In this document: in pieces, positions 1 to 11,950 of the stretch
Position numbering within the stretch: position 1 is the stretch's first letter
Layout: every line of letters begins with the position of its first letter
Assembly (NCBI RefSeq): GCF_963678635.1
Contig: NC_087062.1
Coordinates: 52,712,473-52,776,472 of the forward strand
Origin: Symsagittifera roscoffensis
Lineage: Eukaryota; Xenacoelomorpha; Acoela; Convolutidae
Reading direction: 5' to 3'
DNA length: 64,000 nucleotides
The notes under the pieces: generated by a model
The model's input: only the letters and a program-made list of their open reading frames with translations
What the model was told of the DNA's origin: nothing
The model's database searches: none
Position numbers and translations under genes: made by a program

Positions 1-2592
1 TGCCAAGCAGAACTACATACTAGTGAATGTTTATAACGCGCCTTCTTCAAGTCCATACCGATGGACTTTGGATCACTGGAAGAAACTCCTGGAAGGTATT
101 CAAGCTCTTCGCATGGATAATGAAGTTCTCATTATAGTTGGCGACGCAAACTTATCGACAGTCTGCTGGAACACACTGAATTCCAATGATGATCATGAAA
201 ATGATATATTGGTCGAGTTTGACCGCAGAAGCCTTACACAGCTCGTTGATTTCAAGACAACTGCTACTTCCTGTATCGACATAGTTCTCTGCTCATCCGA
301 CTCTTGCATCGCTAGCGTGTCTCCGTTTCATGTTTTCAACAATTTGTACAGCGTCAAAAGCCAAATCTGCTCCGACCATATTCCTATCAAGGTCACATTA
401 ATTGGGAAGGAATTGGAGTCAACACACGGGCCAAAGCATAAATACAGCTTTGCACTTGCTGACTATGGAAAACTCAACTGCCTGATCGCAAACAATCCAT
501 TCACTGGCAACTGCAGGTCCAATATCAATGTACTTCTTGATGAGTGGTATAAATGGTTGGACCACCTTTTAAAACAGTGTGTACCATACAAAACTCAACA
601 CCGGAGCTCACTACCTCCATGGATCTCCAGCAGTACCTCGCACCTGATGAAGCAACTGAAGACAATATCTCGCAAGTACGACCGAAAACCAACGGAAAGC
701 ATGCTTTGTAAACTAAAGACAATCGAAAGCCAGATAAAAATAGCTGGGGCATCCGACCAAAGCGCATACGAAGAAAAACTTGCTGAAGGGCGAAGTACAA
801 CAAGACTCTTCAAATACTTCAAAAGTCTTCGAGGCAGTGGATCGATACCACCGAAACTTTTCTGGGGTTCAAAATCTGCAGAGTCCCTGAGCGATCAGTG
901 CTGCATGTTTAATGAGTTCTTCCAATCTACTTTCACTTCATCGACTCCCGAAACACCTGGTTCTCAATCCACAGTTGTATCAACTTTCCTGAATGGCTAC
1001 GAAGTGAGCAGCGCCGCTGTTGGAAAAGTGATGATTTCGCTAGATGTCACAAAATCCCGTGGACCTGATCTACTACCACCTGTGCTTTTCAAGAACACGC
1101 CAACTTTGAGCAAATCTTTACACCAGCTGTTCTTTAAAATACAACAGGTGGGATGTTATCCGGCTAAATGGAAAGAAGGTGCAGTAAGCCCGATCCATAA
1201 AAAGGGTTCGAAGCTACATGTTCGAACCTCAGCATTGCCTCGAAGATCCACGAAAAACTGATATTCAATGCTCTCTATCACCAAAAATCGCTCACCAGTT
1301 TTACAAATGCTCTGCTATCTAGACAATGTCTATCGCAATATCTCCAACACTGACGTAACAATCGAAGCCGTTTATTTGGACTTTGCGAAAGCATTTGACA
1401 AAATAAATCACACTGTGCTTCTGAGAAAACTGAAGATTCTGGGTATCCAAGGAAAGTTACTCAAAGTTCTGCGCAGTTATCTTGATCAACGTAAACAGTT
1501 TGTCCAAATTGGAGATGCAAGGTCCGAACTTCTTGATGTAACCGGCGGGGTTCCCCAAGGTTCACTTCTTGGACCATTACTATTCATCATCTATGTAGCT
1601 GACTTGCCTCTCAATCTAGTTTCTGAGACATTCATGTTTGCTGATGACACAAAGATATTGTCAATACATCAGAAGATCCTAAATTCCAGGTTGCAGGAGA
1701 ATCTGTCCTCTCTAGAAGAGTGGTGTAGATCAAACTACATGAGCTTCAATGTCGGCAAATGTTCAATTGTTACCTTTTCTAGAACAGAGCCAACCGATCT
1801 GGCTCTTTATGGCAAACCGTTAGCTCATTCAAGTTTGGAAAAAGATCTTGGCCTCTTGGTAAGCGACAAGCTGAAGTGGAAAGACCACATAACTGGTGCC
1901 TGCAGCAAGTCAAATAGAGTATTAAACTTAATCAAAAGAAATGTTGGCCACCGAGTGAGCACAAAGCATAGAAAGGACCTTTACAAATCAATGGTGATAC
2001 CAATTCTACTGTACGGATCCACTGCTTGGAGTCCATCGAAAGGTGATCTGCGCCTGATTGAACGCGTCCAAAGACGCGCCACCTACTGGATGCTTAATTA
2101 TTGTGATGAAAATTACTGCGACAGATTGAAAAAACTCAACCTTCTTCCACTATCTCTAAATATTCAAGTGTATGATATTCTTGCTTTCCGCAAACTTATC
2201 GGTGCTAACTCCACATTCCCCTGGTATGATTACACAAGAAGAAGTGAAAACAGAGAGCACCGCACACGAGCTCATACTCACAGCCTATTTGAACTTCCTG
2301 TCATCACAAAAGAAATTCAACGACAGAATTTCTGGTATCGTGCCCCACGCCTCTATAATCTTCTCCACCGACATATCAACCTCGATGGGAGCAACGTCAA
2401 ACCGCGTGTTATCAAGTTTTTCTGGGACTACTATCACCGCCACTATAACGAACTAGACTCGTGCTCCTGGACTTTTGGCTGCCTGTGTAGCAACTGCCGT
2501 TTCCCGCATTCCATAGACTTTTCTTAATATGTTTACGGGCTCACGCCCTACAACTTTTGTTGTAAAGCTTCAATAATAATAATAATAATGAT
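1..2592 (+). mobile_element. LINE-A: non-LTR retrotransposon, cut by the window edge
   Basis: This is the 3' part of a non-LTR retrotransposon. It encodes the C-terminal half of an apurinic-type endonuclease followed by a reverse transcriptase. The copy runs off the left window edge. After the ORF (stop at 2525-2527) comes a short 3' UTR with a GGGC/GCCC hairpin near 2535-2552 and an (ATA)n-type tail at about 2573-2590. Such a microsatellite tail is usual for CR1/Jockey-group LINEs rather than a true poly(A). An A-run of about 20 lies a little further on (about 2625-2643). The ORF is broken, so the copy is dead. From position 1627 onwards it is also the left end of the 5.9-kb tandem duplication. 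Confidence 0.85.
2..2527 (+). pseudogene. LINE-A ORF2 (endonuclease-reverse transcriptase), broken
   Basis: The frame is open from base 2 to a TGA at 1259-1261, then open again in the same frame from 1262 to 2527. The first part carries endonuclease motifs (GDAN near residue 40 and SDH near residue 115, counting from the GTG at 23). It then has the start of the RT domain (KSRGPD and PIHKKGSK). The second part carries the RT core: LDFAKAFDKINH, GGVPQGSLLGPLLF and FADD (1633-1650), then a C-terminal domain ending with Cys and His residues. Between about 1210 and 1310 the RT-like sequence (SKIHEKLIF) reads in another frame and the usual NYRP segment is missing. Two small deletions therefore destroyed the frame and nearly compensated each other. 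Confidence 0.8.
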
Positions 2593-2639
2593 ACTTTTGA
2601 CCTTCTGATTACCATCATTTTTATAAAAAAAAAAAAAAA

Positions 2640-3620
2640 AAAACTTTATATCGATGGTTAATTCAAAACCTTTCCCAAACAAGCCGTCACTGGAAGAAGG
2701 CATAGCAGAAAACCAGTCACCGGCACTGGGAGCAGCAGCGCCTTCAGCAGGGCGAAATCATCTGATATGTCAAGTAAACTTTTACGGAGTTTCTTGTAAC
2801 AAAGTTCTTGACATTTCTTCTCTTTAAATGTGGCAACTGACTTTGACTTCCAACGGACGAAAGCGTCATTATAGCCGAGATTTTTTCGGGAGTGGTGTTT
2901 TGGCCGAGGTTATCTGAGACCAACTGGAGGGATTTATGAAGTGAACAACAGAGCGAGGAGTCGGCAATAAGAGATGGCACGGGGATGTTTGATAATATGT
3001 CGAATCGTCAGTTGAGAAGACGAAAAACTGTTTTTTCCTCATTATACAGGAGGTCAATGTCGGCACAAGACTTTCGAAAGTCTACGAGGTCTTTCAGGAC
3101 AGTTTGCCAATTTTACCCAGCAGACATTGTCAAGATAGCCTTCTTTGAAACGAGATTTCAGAATCTCAAGTTTAAAATAGAGACAGAAGTAAAAAACAGC
3201 CAGAGGTTCGCCTTATTGAAAACCTTCGCTGGTGTACAGGAGTTCCTTACCAAAAATTGTGGGCAGACTTGTGCTATGCATTTTGCTGCTTCATCACGAC
3301 GCACAGTTTAGAAAGCGTTAGCGAAATCGATCTTAAGAAGTACATCTTCGTCGCCAGCTATTTCAGAGAAAGCACAAGCAGCGTGAACTGCAGCTTCGGC
3401 GCCGCTGGGAACTGCAAACCCGACATTCAAAGGGACAAGGACGGTTTTTCACTTAGCGGCCAGTTTTCCCGAAGCTGTTTTAGCAACAAGACGTTGCAAA
3501 GCTTCACCAATGGGCGTGACTTCTGCTGACACAGAACCGGTAAGTATGGTGTTGGCTAATTCGACGATAGAGTTGAAGATGGAAACTCCTGTGGTACCGA
3601 GTTATTTTTCCTATACAGTC
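2640..3620 (-). pseudogene. LINE-C reverse transcriptase remnant (dead)
   Basis: On the minus strand, broken frames carry a recognisable RT. About 3500-3100 reads a basic piece (LVAKTASGKLAAK), a Gly/Ala-rich segment (AVPSGAEAAVHAA), then EDVLLKIDFANAF and RRDEAAKCIAQVCPQF. Near 3130-3150 is GYLDNVC, a decayed catalytic YLDD box. Further on (2870-2740) there is a C-terminal part resembling the usual DDFALLKALLLPVP segment. Stops and frameshifts occur throughout. The family resembles invertebrate LINE RTs but I cannot assign a clade. The plus-strand frames in the same stretch are shadows. Confidence 0.6.
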
Positions 3621-4072
3621 TTTGAGATGCTGTGGGCGCATTGATGTTGAGGACGCCGAAAACTTGAATCAGACGGGAATGTGGATCCTCGGGAATTCTG
3701 TCAATCAGCTCGAGGTCCTGAAAAGATTGACTCAAACTGTTGTGAGAGTTATCATTAGTCTATTTAGCACTCTGACTCCTTGTAGTTGGCATAAGGAAAC
3801 TGCTAGGATTTTTAAAAGAGTAACAGACAAGGTTAAAAAGTAAACCAATAACTGCCTAATGAGCTCATTAAATCAGCACCAGAAATAAAAAAAAAATGAT
3901 TGGAATCCTTCAAAGTTTTATCCACTCTGTCACTGAATCCACAGACCAAATTTTTTGAACGTTACAGCGATCATTCCTGATAATCCTTCCAGCTCTAAGG
4001 TTGATGTTTGGTCTTTGCTCTCTCCAGGTGAACAAGTAGTGGGAAGGGGGTGCTCACTTCACGCCCGGTTCG

Positions 4073-5740
4073 TTGTCGAGCGGCGTGAGTGTTGTTTGTA
4101 GCCGCTATATCTCTGTGTCGTCTTCCAGTCTGAGAAAAGTGGATGCCTCCACTGGTTGTTTCCAGAGTGCATCAACCGTCAAATCAGTGGGGTTTGCCGC
4201 GCAATCGAAAAGGTGCTGGGTTGTGTGGCCGGGATTATTGCAGTTTGGGCAGATATCTTCAATTTTTTTGTCTATTCTTGACATATAAGAGTTTAAAATA
4301 CGACAGTATCCGTTTCTGAGTTGTGCCAGGCGTGTTCTGCAGACCCTTGGTAGTGAACTTTCTGTTTCGCGTATTTCAGGAGGTGCGCTTCCGTAAACAG
4401 GGTTCGGTCTGAGGATGCTGCTGACTTCGTTGACGGTCTGTGTGTGTAGGACTTTTTGTAGTCTTTTGGCTTCTTTTTCTTCAATTCTTTGATTTGGTAG
4501 CTGGTTTTCATATTTGTAGAAAAGGTCAGGTTTCATCTGAGGTCGGTGCGGGAAAGGTCTTGTGGTCAGAGAGTGACAGGGGTGCCTCGGGTTGTAGCAA
4601 GTGATGGCGTACTGTTTGGCGAGAATGTGGGTGTGTTCTTTAATGGGCAGAACGCGTGCTTCATTGTGCAGGTCGTCTATGTTCGTCATGTTGTAGCAAC
4701 CTGTTGTGATACGTAAGGCTTTATTCTGTGCCAGTTGTAGTCGTTTCCAGTGGCAGTCTTTGATGATGGGAGCCCAGGTGGAACAGCAGTAGTTGATGAC
4801 AGATCTGCTGGTAGCTTGTACAGAGTCATGAGGGTTTCGCGGTCACTGCCCCATGCTGTACCTGCTAGAGCTTTAAGTAACGCATTAATCTTCTGAGCTT
4901 TGGCTGCGATGTCTCTTGTATGTGGTCCGAAACAGAGCATCGTGTCCAGGGTAACTCCAAGTAGCTTGGGCGTCTTCGCGAGTTTCAGAATGTTGCCTTG
5001 CACAAGAACCTGAGGGCGCTTGTTTGCCTGAGCAGACTGAGGAGTGAATAGGGTGACTGTCGACTTGTCTTCAGAGATGGTGAGGTTCAGTGACTGGAAA
5101 TAGTTGCAGACCGTCTCAATGTATCTGTTGAGTCTGTCAACGAAATCTTCAGGGTCAGGACGCGACTTGTAGATGGTCACGTCATCAGCGTAAATGATGG
5201 CCTTGATACCTTCTGGAGGCACTGGGAAGTCGGCCATATAAAGGTTGAATAAGGTAGGCGAGAGGACACCGCCTTGGACAATGCCAGTGTGTATTTTCCG
5301 AGGCTTGGAGCACTTCCCTTTGACATTAACTTTTGCCTGTCTGTCTTGCAAGTAGTTAATCATCCAGCGTTTGACACTGTTCGGAGCTGGATTGAGCAGA
5401 ATGCGCTCGGTAAGGCATCTACTGTATCAAAAGCAGCGGTGAGATCGAGAGCAACCAGGTTGGTCCTGTCGGCTGGCTTCTTTTGGTTGAAGCCACGAGT
5501 GATATCAGCGGCAATGTGGTTAAGGGCTGTGTTGGTAGAGTGGTGCTTGCGAAAACCGTGCTGGGTTGTTTGTAACACGGAGTCAGTCTCGATGTGAGGC
5601 AAGAGGATTCTTTCCATGATCTTGGCAGTGGCGCAGAGAAGGCTGATGGGTCTCCAATTCTTACCAACAGAGTGGTTCTCAAGTGTCCAGCGTCTACGTC
5701 GCGGAACCACCCGAGACCTCCCCCAAGATCTCTCGGCCAA
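4073..5740 (-). pseudogene. LINE-B reverse transcriptase and C-terminus (dead, minus strand)
   Basis: Three minus-strand frames together make the RT and C-terminal part of a Jockey/I-group LINE. 5740-5360 has NWRPISLLCATAKIMERIL, QHGFRKHHST and LDLTAAFDTV. 5363-4686 has MINYLQDRQAKV, GIVQGGVLSPTLFNLYMADF and the catalytic box YADD. 4689-4105 has a C-terminal Cys/His cluster (CPNCNNPGHTTQHLFDC) followed by LTVDALWKQPVEASTFL. There are two frameshifts, near 5415 and in the 4740-4830 stretch, so it is inactive. Reading towards the 5' side, it stops abruptly at about 5740, where an inverted piece of a LINE 5' end begins. Confidence 0.8.
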
Positions 5741-6049
5741 TGGGACACAATCTATCCTCTATCTCTCTCTGTCGTGTTTTTGGTTTGGGAGCAGCACATA
5801 CCGGCCGCTCTGCTCCACAACCTACAAATTAGAGCCGGCGTCGAAAGAAACCCTGGGCCTAAATGGCCATGCGGAGTCTGCACGAAGAACATAGCCAGGA
5901 ATTGCTACTCAGTCCTCTGCAACAAGCGGCGTGAGTCGCTGATCTGTGGTTTGACCAGAGGACTTAGATTTGTTTCACCAGATGGACCAGCAGGTTATGA
6001 GGCTTTTAGTGTGATATTACTTTCTACACGAATCCGCGCATTTGTCTGA
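5741..6049 (+). pseudogene. Inverted 5' piece of a LINE: 2A-like peptide and zinc motif
   Basis: The plus strand here encodes the start of a LINE protein. A hydrophobic stretch (PLSLSVVFLVW) is followed by RAGVERNPGP at 5831-5860, which is a 2A-type ribosome-skipping motif. Directly after it comes WPCGVCTKN with further Cys residues, like the PHD-type zinc motif at the N-terminus of several LINE proteins. The usual Asp of the 2A core (DxExNPGP) is Gly here. The piece lies head to head with the RT of LINE-B, with the N-terminal side at the junction. That order is what twin priming (5' inversion during target-primed reverse transcription) produces. I infer, but cannot prove, that both pieces belong to one insertion. 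The frame ends at a TGA at 6047-6049. Confidence 0.6.
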
Positions 6050-6059
6050 AAATTTTTAA

Positions 6060-7517
6060 TGCGTTTATCAAAACAATAAGGCTCATAGGTTTTGCTTATT
6101 TTTAGCCGCCAGATCGCTTAGACCGCTATCGGTTAGTACGATTTCATGAAGTGACGGTTTAGTGTTGCTTTAATGGGGAAAGATGCTGTTGTTTATCATG
6201 TCCTGCAAGATAACGATATCGTTGTTATCTCGTAGATTTCCTCGAATAAGCTGATTTTGTAGAATTTTCAAGGGATTTGTTGTTGGGGTTGAATCCGAAT
6301 CCGGTAACAGGAAAAGATTTCGATGGCACGATCAAGCGATGATTCGCCAATGATGTAAACTATTAAATAAGGAGGAAAATCTTCATCCGCTTCATAAGGA
6401 ATAAAATCTTCTTCGAAGAAATTATCGTTAAAATAATTAAATCAAATGTTCATGGTAAAGATCCCATGTGGATGTGCTCCTAAAAATCCTGTGCACCGTA
6501 CCCTCTATTATATTTCGCTTGTACTTCAGTGGTGCGCAACTTCTGAAGTTAAGAAGCGTGCCAGTATCCTTTGGTTTTTGGTACCGTCCACATTTAGTTT
6601 GTTTGTTGCCATCTGCATTTATATTAAAGTTTAAAAAGCCAAGTCACCGTTCTCGTTTGAAGTTTCAAGTGTGAATTGTAAGTTAGGGTGTAATTTGTTG
6701 GCAGCTTGCAATACCACGATCGGGTCGCCTATAACTGTCCTTAGAATATCGTCTACATATCGTAGGAAAAGCTACACACTTGTTATTGTAAGCTCAATTT
6801 CACGCCTATCATTGCACAATTTGCAGAAGCAAACTTTCTGATATGCCTTAGTAATCCTTATCTGAAATGCCACCGCAATCTTTATGATACCAATTCAAAC
6901 AATCCTCACATTACTCAGCCTTGCTTCTGAGAGTCACCCTTCTTTTGCATTTTGGGCATTTTCCGTTCATGTCCTTTTGAGTCCATAGCCACAATTTTCT
7001 CATAGTCTTTCAATCAGAGGTTTGCCAGAATGACTGGCAGGTATGCACCCATGGCCAATCCATCCTTTTGTAGATACCGTGTGTCTTTGCGTTTATAATG
7101 GACATTACTAACAGCCTTGTATATAAGGTGTTTCATTGTACTGCTTGACAACTGATGTGGCTCATTCTGGCTGTAAAATTTCTTAAGCGCGTTGTCAATG
7201 GCATCTTTGAGAGGAACATTTGTGTACATGCTTTTCACACCCAACGAAATGATATTCTCTTCAGTCTAATTTAGTATTCTCTTTCATATCCCTAGCTGCT
7301 TCAGTGTTGGTCTCAATATTTGTACCCTCGATTTTATCAAAATTTTTGCTACTGTTTTATTCAATTTCTCATGAGAACTACCAGGTAGAGAGAGGACAGG
7401 TCATAGTGGTGTATCCTTTTAACGTACTTAATCCAGTCCATAAAGTCGTGCAGGTTGACCACCAGTTGACTTCAACCTCTCAAATAAGCCATCTGTAATC
7501 TCCTTCCTTTTGTTCAT
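6060..7517 (-). pseudogene. Penelope-like element remnant, truncated copy
   Basis: The minus strand reads, with several stops and frameshifts, like a Penelope-like element RT. From high to low coordinates: TDGLFERLKSTGGQPARLYGL (near 7505-7440), PVLSLPGSSHEKLNK, GVKSMYTNVPLKDAI (7244-7200) and QKDGLAMGAYLPVILANL (near 7070-7015). Then comes the catalytic YVDD at about 6755 (LRYVDDILRTVIGDP), then YQKPKDTGTLLNFRSCAPL at about 6575-6515. These motif blocks and their order are characteristic of Penelope RTs. The N-terminal part is missing because the tandem-duplication joint cuts it at 7517. A GIY-YIG endonuclease could not be recognised. Confidence 0.75.
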
Positions 7518-8418
7518 GACATTCATGTTTGCTGATGACACAAAGATATTGTCAATACATCAGAAGATCCTAAATTCCAGGTTGCAGGAGAATCTGTCCT
7601 CTCTAGAAGAGTGGTGTAGATCAAACTACATGAGCTTCAATGTCGGCAAATGTTCAATTGTTACCTTTTCTAGAACAGAGCCAACCGATCTGGCTCTTTA
7701 TGGCAAACCGTTAGCTCATTCAAGTTTGGAAAAAGATCTTGGCCTCTTGGTAAGCGACAAGCTGAAGTGGAAAGACCACATAACTGGTGCCTGCAGCAAG
7801 TCAAATAGAGTATTAAACTTAATCAAAAGAAATGTTGGCCACCGAGTGAGCACAAAGCATAGAAAGGACCTTTACAAATCAATGGTGATACCAATTCTAC
7901 TGTACGGATCCACTGCTTGGAGTCCATCGAAAGGTGATCTGCGCCTGATTGAACGCGTCCAAAGACGCGCCACCTACTGGATGCTTAATTATTGTGATGA
8001 CAATTACTGCGACAGATTGAAAAAACTCAACCTTCTTCCACTATCTCTAAATATTCAAGTGTATGATATTCTTGCTTTCCGCAAACTTATCGGTGCTAAC
8101 TCCACATTCCCCTGGTATGATTACACAAGAAGAAGTGAAAACAGAGAGCACCGCACACGAGCTCATACTCACAGCCTATTTGAACTTCCTGTCATCACAA
8201 AAGAAATTCAACGACAGAATTTCTGGTATCGTGCCCCACGCCTCTATAATCTTCTCCACCGACATATCAACCTCGATGGGAGCAACGTCAAACCGCGTGT
8301 TATCAAGTTTTTCTGGGACTACTATCACCGCCACTATAACGAACTAGACTCGTGCTCCTGGACTTTTGGCTGCCTGTGTAGCAACTGCCGTTTCCCGCAT
8401 TCCATAGACTTTTCTTAA
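7510..8418 (+). pseudogene. LINE-A RT, C-terminal half, duplicate
   Basis: This is the duplicate of 1627-2527, beginning inside the catalytic FADD region at the duplication joint. The open frame from 7510 starts with seven bases of Penelope sequence and then enters the LINE RT, so its ATG is accidental. It differs from copy 1 by one amino acid (Asp for Glu; C8001 versus A2110). The 3' tail with its (ATA)n run and A-run follows at 8464-8534. Confidence 0.85.
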
Positions 8419-8530
8419 TATGTTTACGGGCTCACGCCCTACAACTTTTGTTGTAAAGCTTCAATAATAATAATAATAATGATACTTTTGACCTTCTGAT
8501 TACCATCATTTTTATAAAAAAAAAAAAAAA

Positions 8531-9511
8531 AAAACTTTATATCGATGGTTAATTCAAAACCTTTCCCAAACAAGCCGTCACTGGAAGAAGGCATAGCAGA
8601 AAACCAGTCACCGGCACTGGGAGCAGCAGCGCCTTCAGCAGGGCGAAATCATCTGATATGTCAAGTAAACTTTTACGGAGTTTCTTGTAACAAAGTTCTT
8701 GACATTTCTTCTCTTTAAATGTGGCAACTGACTTTGACTTCCAACGGACGAAAGCGTCATTATAGCCGAGATTTTTTCGGGAGTGGTGTTTTGGCCGAGG
8801 TTATCTGAGACCAACTGGAGGGATTTATGAAGTGAACAACAGAGCGAGGAGTCGGCAATAAGAGATGGCACGGGGATGTTTGATAATATGTCGAATCGTC
8901 AGTTGAGAAGACGAAAAACTGTTTTTTCCTCATTATACAGGAGGTCAATGTCGGCACAAGACTTTCGAAAGTCTACGAGGTCTTTCAGGACAGTTTGCCA
9001 ATTTTACCCAGCAGACATTGTCAAGATAGCCTTCTTTGAAACGAGATTTCAGAATCTCAAGTTTAAAATAGAGACAGAAGTAAAAAACAGCCAGAGGTTC
9101 GCCTTATTGAAAACCTTCGCTGGTGTACAGGAGTTCCTTACCAAAAATTGTGGGCAGACTTGTGCTATGCATTTTGCTGCTTCATCACGACGCACAGTTT
9201 AGAAAGCGTTAGCGAAATCGATCTTAAGAAGTACATCTTCGTCGCCAGCTATTTCAGAGAAAGCACAAGCAGCGTGAACTGCAGCTTCGGCGCCGCTGGG
9301 AACTGCAAACCCGACATTCAAAGGGACAAGGACGGTTTTTCACTTAGCGGCCAGTTTTCCCGAAGCTGTTTTAGCAACAAGACGTTGCAAAGCTTCACCA
9401 ATGGGCGTGACTTCTGCTGACACAGAACCGGTAAGTATGGTGTTGGCTAATTCGACGATAGAGTTGAAGATGGAAACTCCTGTGGTACCGAGTTATTTTT
9501 CCTATACAGTC
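8531..9511 (-). pseudogene. LINE-C reverse transcriptase remnant, duplicate
   Basis: This is the second copy of the remnant at 2640-3620, carried by the 5,891-bp tandem duplication. I see the same broken RT motifs at the same relative places. Confidence 0.6.
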
Positions 9512-9963
9512 TTTGAGATGCTGTGGGCGCATTGATGTTGAGGACGCCGAAAACTTGAATCAGACGGGAATGTGGATCCTCGGGAATTCTGTCAATCAGC
9601 TCGAGGTCCTGAAAAGATTGACTCAAACTGTTGTGAGAGTTATCATTAGTCTATTTAGCACTCTGACTCCTTGTAGTTGGCATAAGGAAACTGCTAGGAT
9701 TTTTAAAAGAGTAACAGACAAGGTTAAAAAGTAAACCAATAACTGCCTAATGAGCTCATTAAATCAGCACCAGAAATAAAAAAAAAATGATTGGAATCCT
9801 TCAAAGTTTTATCCACTCTGTCACTGAATCCACAGACCAAATTTTTTGAACGTTACAGCGATCATTCCTGATAATCCTTCCAGCTCTAAGGTTGATGTTT
9901 GGTCTTTGCTCTCTCCAGGTGAACAAGTAGTGGGAAGGGGGTGCTCACTTCACGCCCGGTTCG

Positions 9964-11631
9964 TTGTCGAGCGGCGTGAGTGTTGTTTGTAGCCGCTATA
10001 TCTCTGTGTCGTCTTCCAGTCTGAGAAAAGTGGATGCCTCCACTGGTTGTTTCCAGAGTGCATCAACCGTCAAATCAGTGGGGTTTGCCGCGCAATCGAA
10101 AAGGTGCTGGGTTGTGTGGCCGGGATTATTGCAGTTTGGGCAGATATCTTCAATTTTTTTGTCTATTCTTGACATATAAGAGTTTAAAATACGACAGTAT
10201 CCGTTTCTGAGTTGTGCCAGGCGTGTTCTGCAGACCCTTGGTAGTGAACTTTCTGTTTCGCGTATTTCAGGAGGTGCGCTTCCGTAAACAGGGTTCGGTC
10301 TGAGGATGCTGCTGACTTCGTTGACGGTCTGTGTGTGTAGGACTTTTTGTAGTCTTTTGGCTTCTTTTTCTTCAATTCTTTGATTTGGTAGCTGGTTTTC
10401 ATATTTGTAGAAAAGGTCAGGTTTCATCTGAGGTCGGTGCGGGAAAGGTCTTGTGGTCAGAGAGTGACAGGGGTGCCTCGGGTTGTAGCAAGTGATGGCG
10501 TACTGTTTGGCGAGAATGTGGGTGTGTTCTTTAATGGGCAGAACGCGTGCTTCATTGTGCAGGTCGTCTATGTTCGTCATGTTGTAGCAACCTGTTGTGA
10601 TACGTAAGGCTTTATTCTGTGCCAGTTGTAGTCGTTTCCAGTGGCAGTCTTTGATGATGGGAGCCCAGGTGGAACAGCAGTAGTTGATGACAGATCTGCT
10701 GGTAGCTTGTACAGAGTCATGAGGGTTTCGCGGTCACTGCCCCATGCTGTACCTGCTAGAGCTTTAAGTAACGCATTAATCTTCTGAGCTTTGGCTGCGA
10801 TGTCTCTTGTATGTGGTCCGAAACAGAGCATCGTGTCCAGGGTAACTCCAAGTAGCTTGGGCGTCTTCGCGAGTTTCAGAATGTTGCCTTGCACAAGAAC
10901 CTGAGGGCGCTTGTTTGCCTGAGCAGACTGAGGAGTGAATAGGGTGACTGTCGACTTGTCTTCAGAGATGGTGAGGTTCAGTGACTGGAAATAGTTGCAG
11001 ACCGTCTCAATGTATCTGTTGAGTCTGTCAACGAAATCTTCAGGGTCAGGACGCGACTTGTAGATGGTCACGTCATCAGCGTAAATGATGGCCTTGATAC
11101 CTTCTGGAGGCACTGGGAAGTCGGCCATATAAAGGTTGAATAAGGTAGGCGAGAGGACACCGCCTTGGACAATGCCAGTGTGTATTTTCCGAGGCTTGGA
11201 GCACTTCCCTTTGACATTAACTTTTGCCTGTCTGTCTTGCAAGTAGTTAATCATCCAGCGTTTGACACTGTTCGGAGCTGGATTGAGCAGAATGCGCTCG
11301 GTAAGGCATCTACTGTATCAAAAGCAGCGGTGAGATCGAGAGCAACCAGGTTGGTCCTGTCGGCTGGCTTCTTTTGGTTGAAGCCACGAGTGATATCAGC
11401 GGCAATGTGGTTAAGGGCTGTGTTGGTAGAGTGGTGCTTGCGAAAACCGTGCTGGGTTGTTTGTAACACGGAGTCAGTCTCGATGTGAGGCAAGAGGATT
11501 CTTTCCATGATCTTGGCAGTGGCGCAGAGAAGGCTGATGGGTCTCCAATTCTTACCAACAGAGTGGTTCTCAAGTGTCCAGCGTCTACGTCGCGGAACCA
11601 CCCGAGACCTCCCCCAAGATCTCTCGGCCAA
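9964..11631 (-). pseudogene. LINE-B reverse transcriptase and C-terminus, duplicate
   Basis: This is the second copy, at offset 5,891, of the minus-strand LINE remnant at 4073-5740. It has the same YADD box, C-terminal Cys/His cluster and two frameshifts. Confidence 0.8.
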
Positions 11632-11940
11632 TGGGACACAATCTATCCTCTATCTCTCTCTGTCGTGTTTTTGGTTTGGGAGCAGCACATACCGGCCGCT
11701 CTGCTCCACAACCTACAAATTAGAGCCGGCGTCGAAAGAAACCCTGGGCCTAAATGGCCATGCGGAGTCTGCACGAAGAACATAGCCAGGAATTGCTACT
11801 CAGTCCTCTGCAACAAGCGGCGTGAGTCGCTGATCTGTGGTTTGACCAGAGGACTTAGATTTGTTTCACCAGATGGACCAGCAGGTTATGAGGCTTTTAG
11901 TGTGATATTACTTTCTACACGAATCCGCGCATTTGTCTGA
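11632..11940 (+). pseudogene. Inverted 5' piece of a LINE with 2A-like peptide, duplicate
   Basis: This is the second copy, at offset 5,891, of the inverted LINE 5' piece. The 2A-like motif lies at 11722-11751. Confidence 0.6.
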
Positions 11941-11950
11941 AAATTTTTAA

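Larger units (their letters stand above)
1627..7517. repeat. 5,891-bp tandem duplication, copy 1
   Basis: Everything from 1627 (start GACATTCATG) to 7517 recurs at a constant offset of 5,891 bp. Every open frame inside shifts by exactly this distance, so no length change separates the copies. The only difference I noticed is A2110 versus C8001 (Glu to Asp in the LINE-A RT). The unit holds the end of LINE-A, LINE-C, LINE-B with its inverted 5' piece, and part of a Penelope-like element. Confidence 0.95.

Noticed and set aside
4073-4288. Plus-strand frame opposite the LINE-B C-terminus, also at 9964-10179
   Set aside because: The minus strand carries recognisable LINE motifs across it, so the plus frame is a shadow.
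7510-8418. Independent second insertion of LINE-A
   Set aside because: Both the LINE and all following unrelated elements recur at the same 5,891-bp offset, so this is one segmental duplication.
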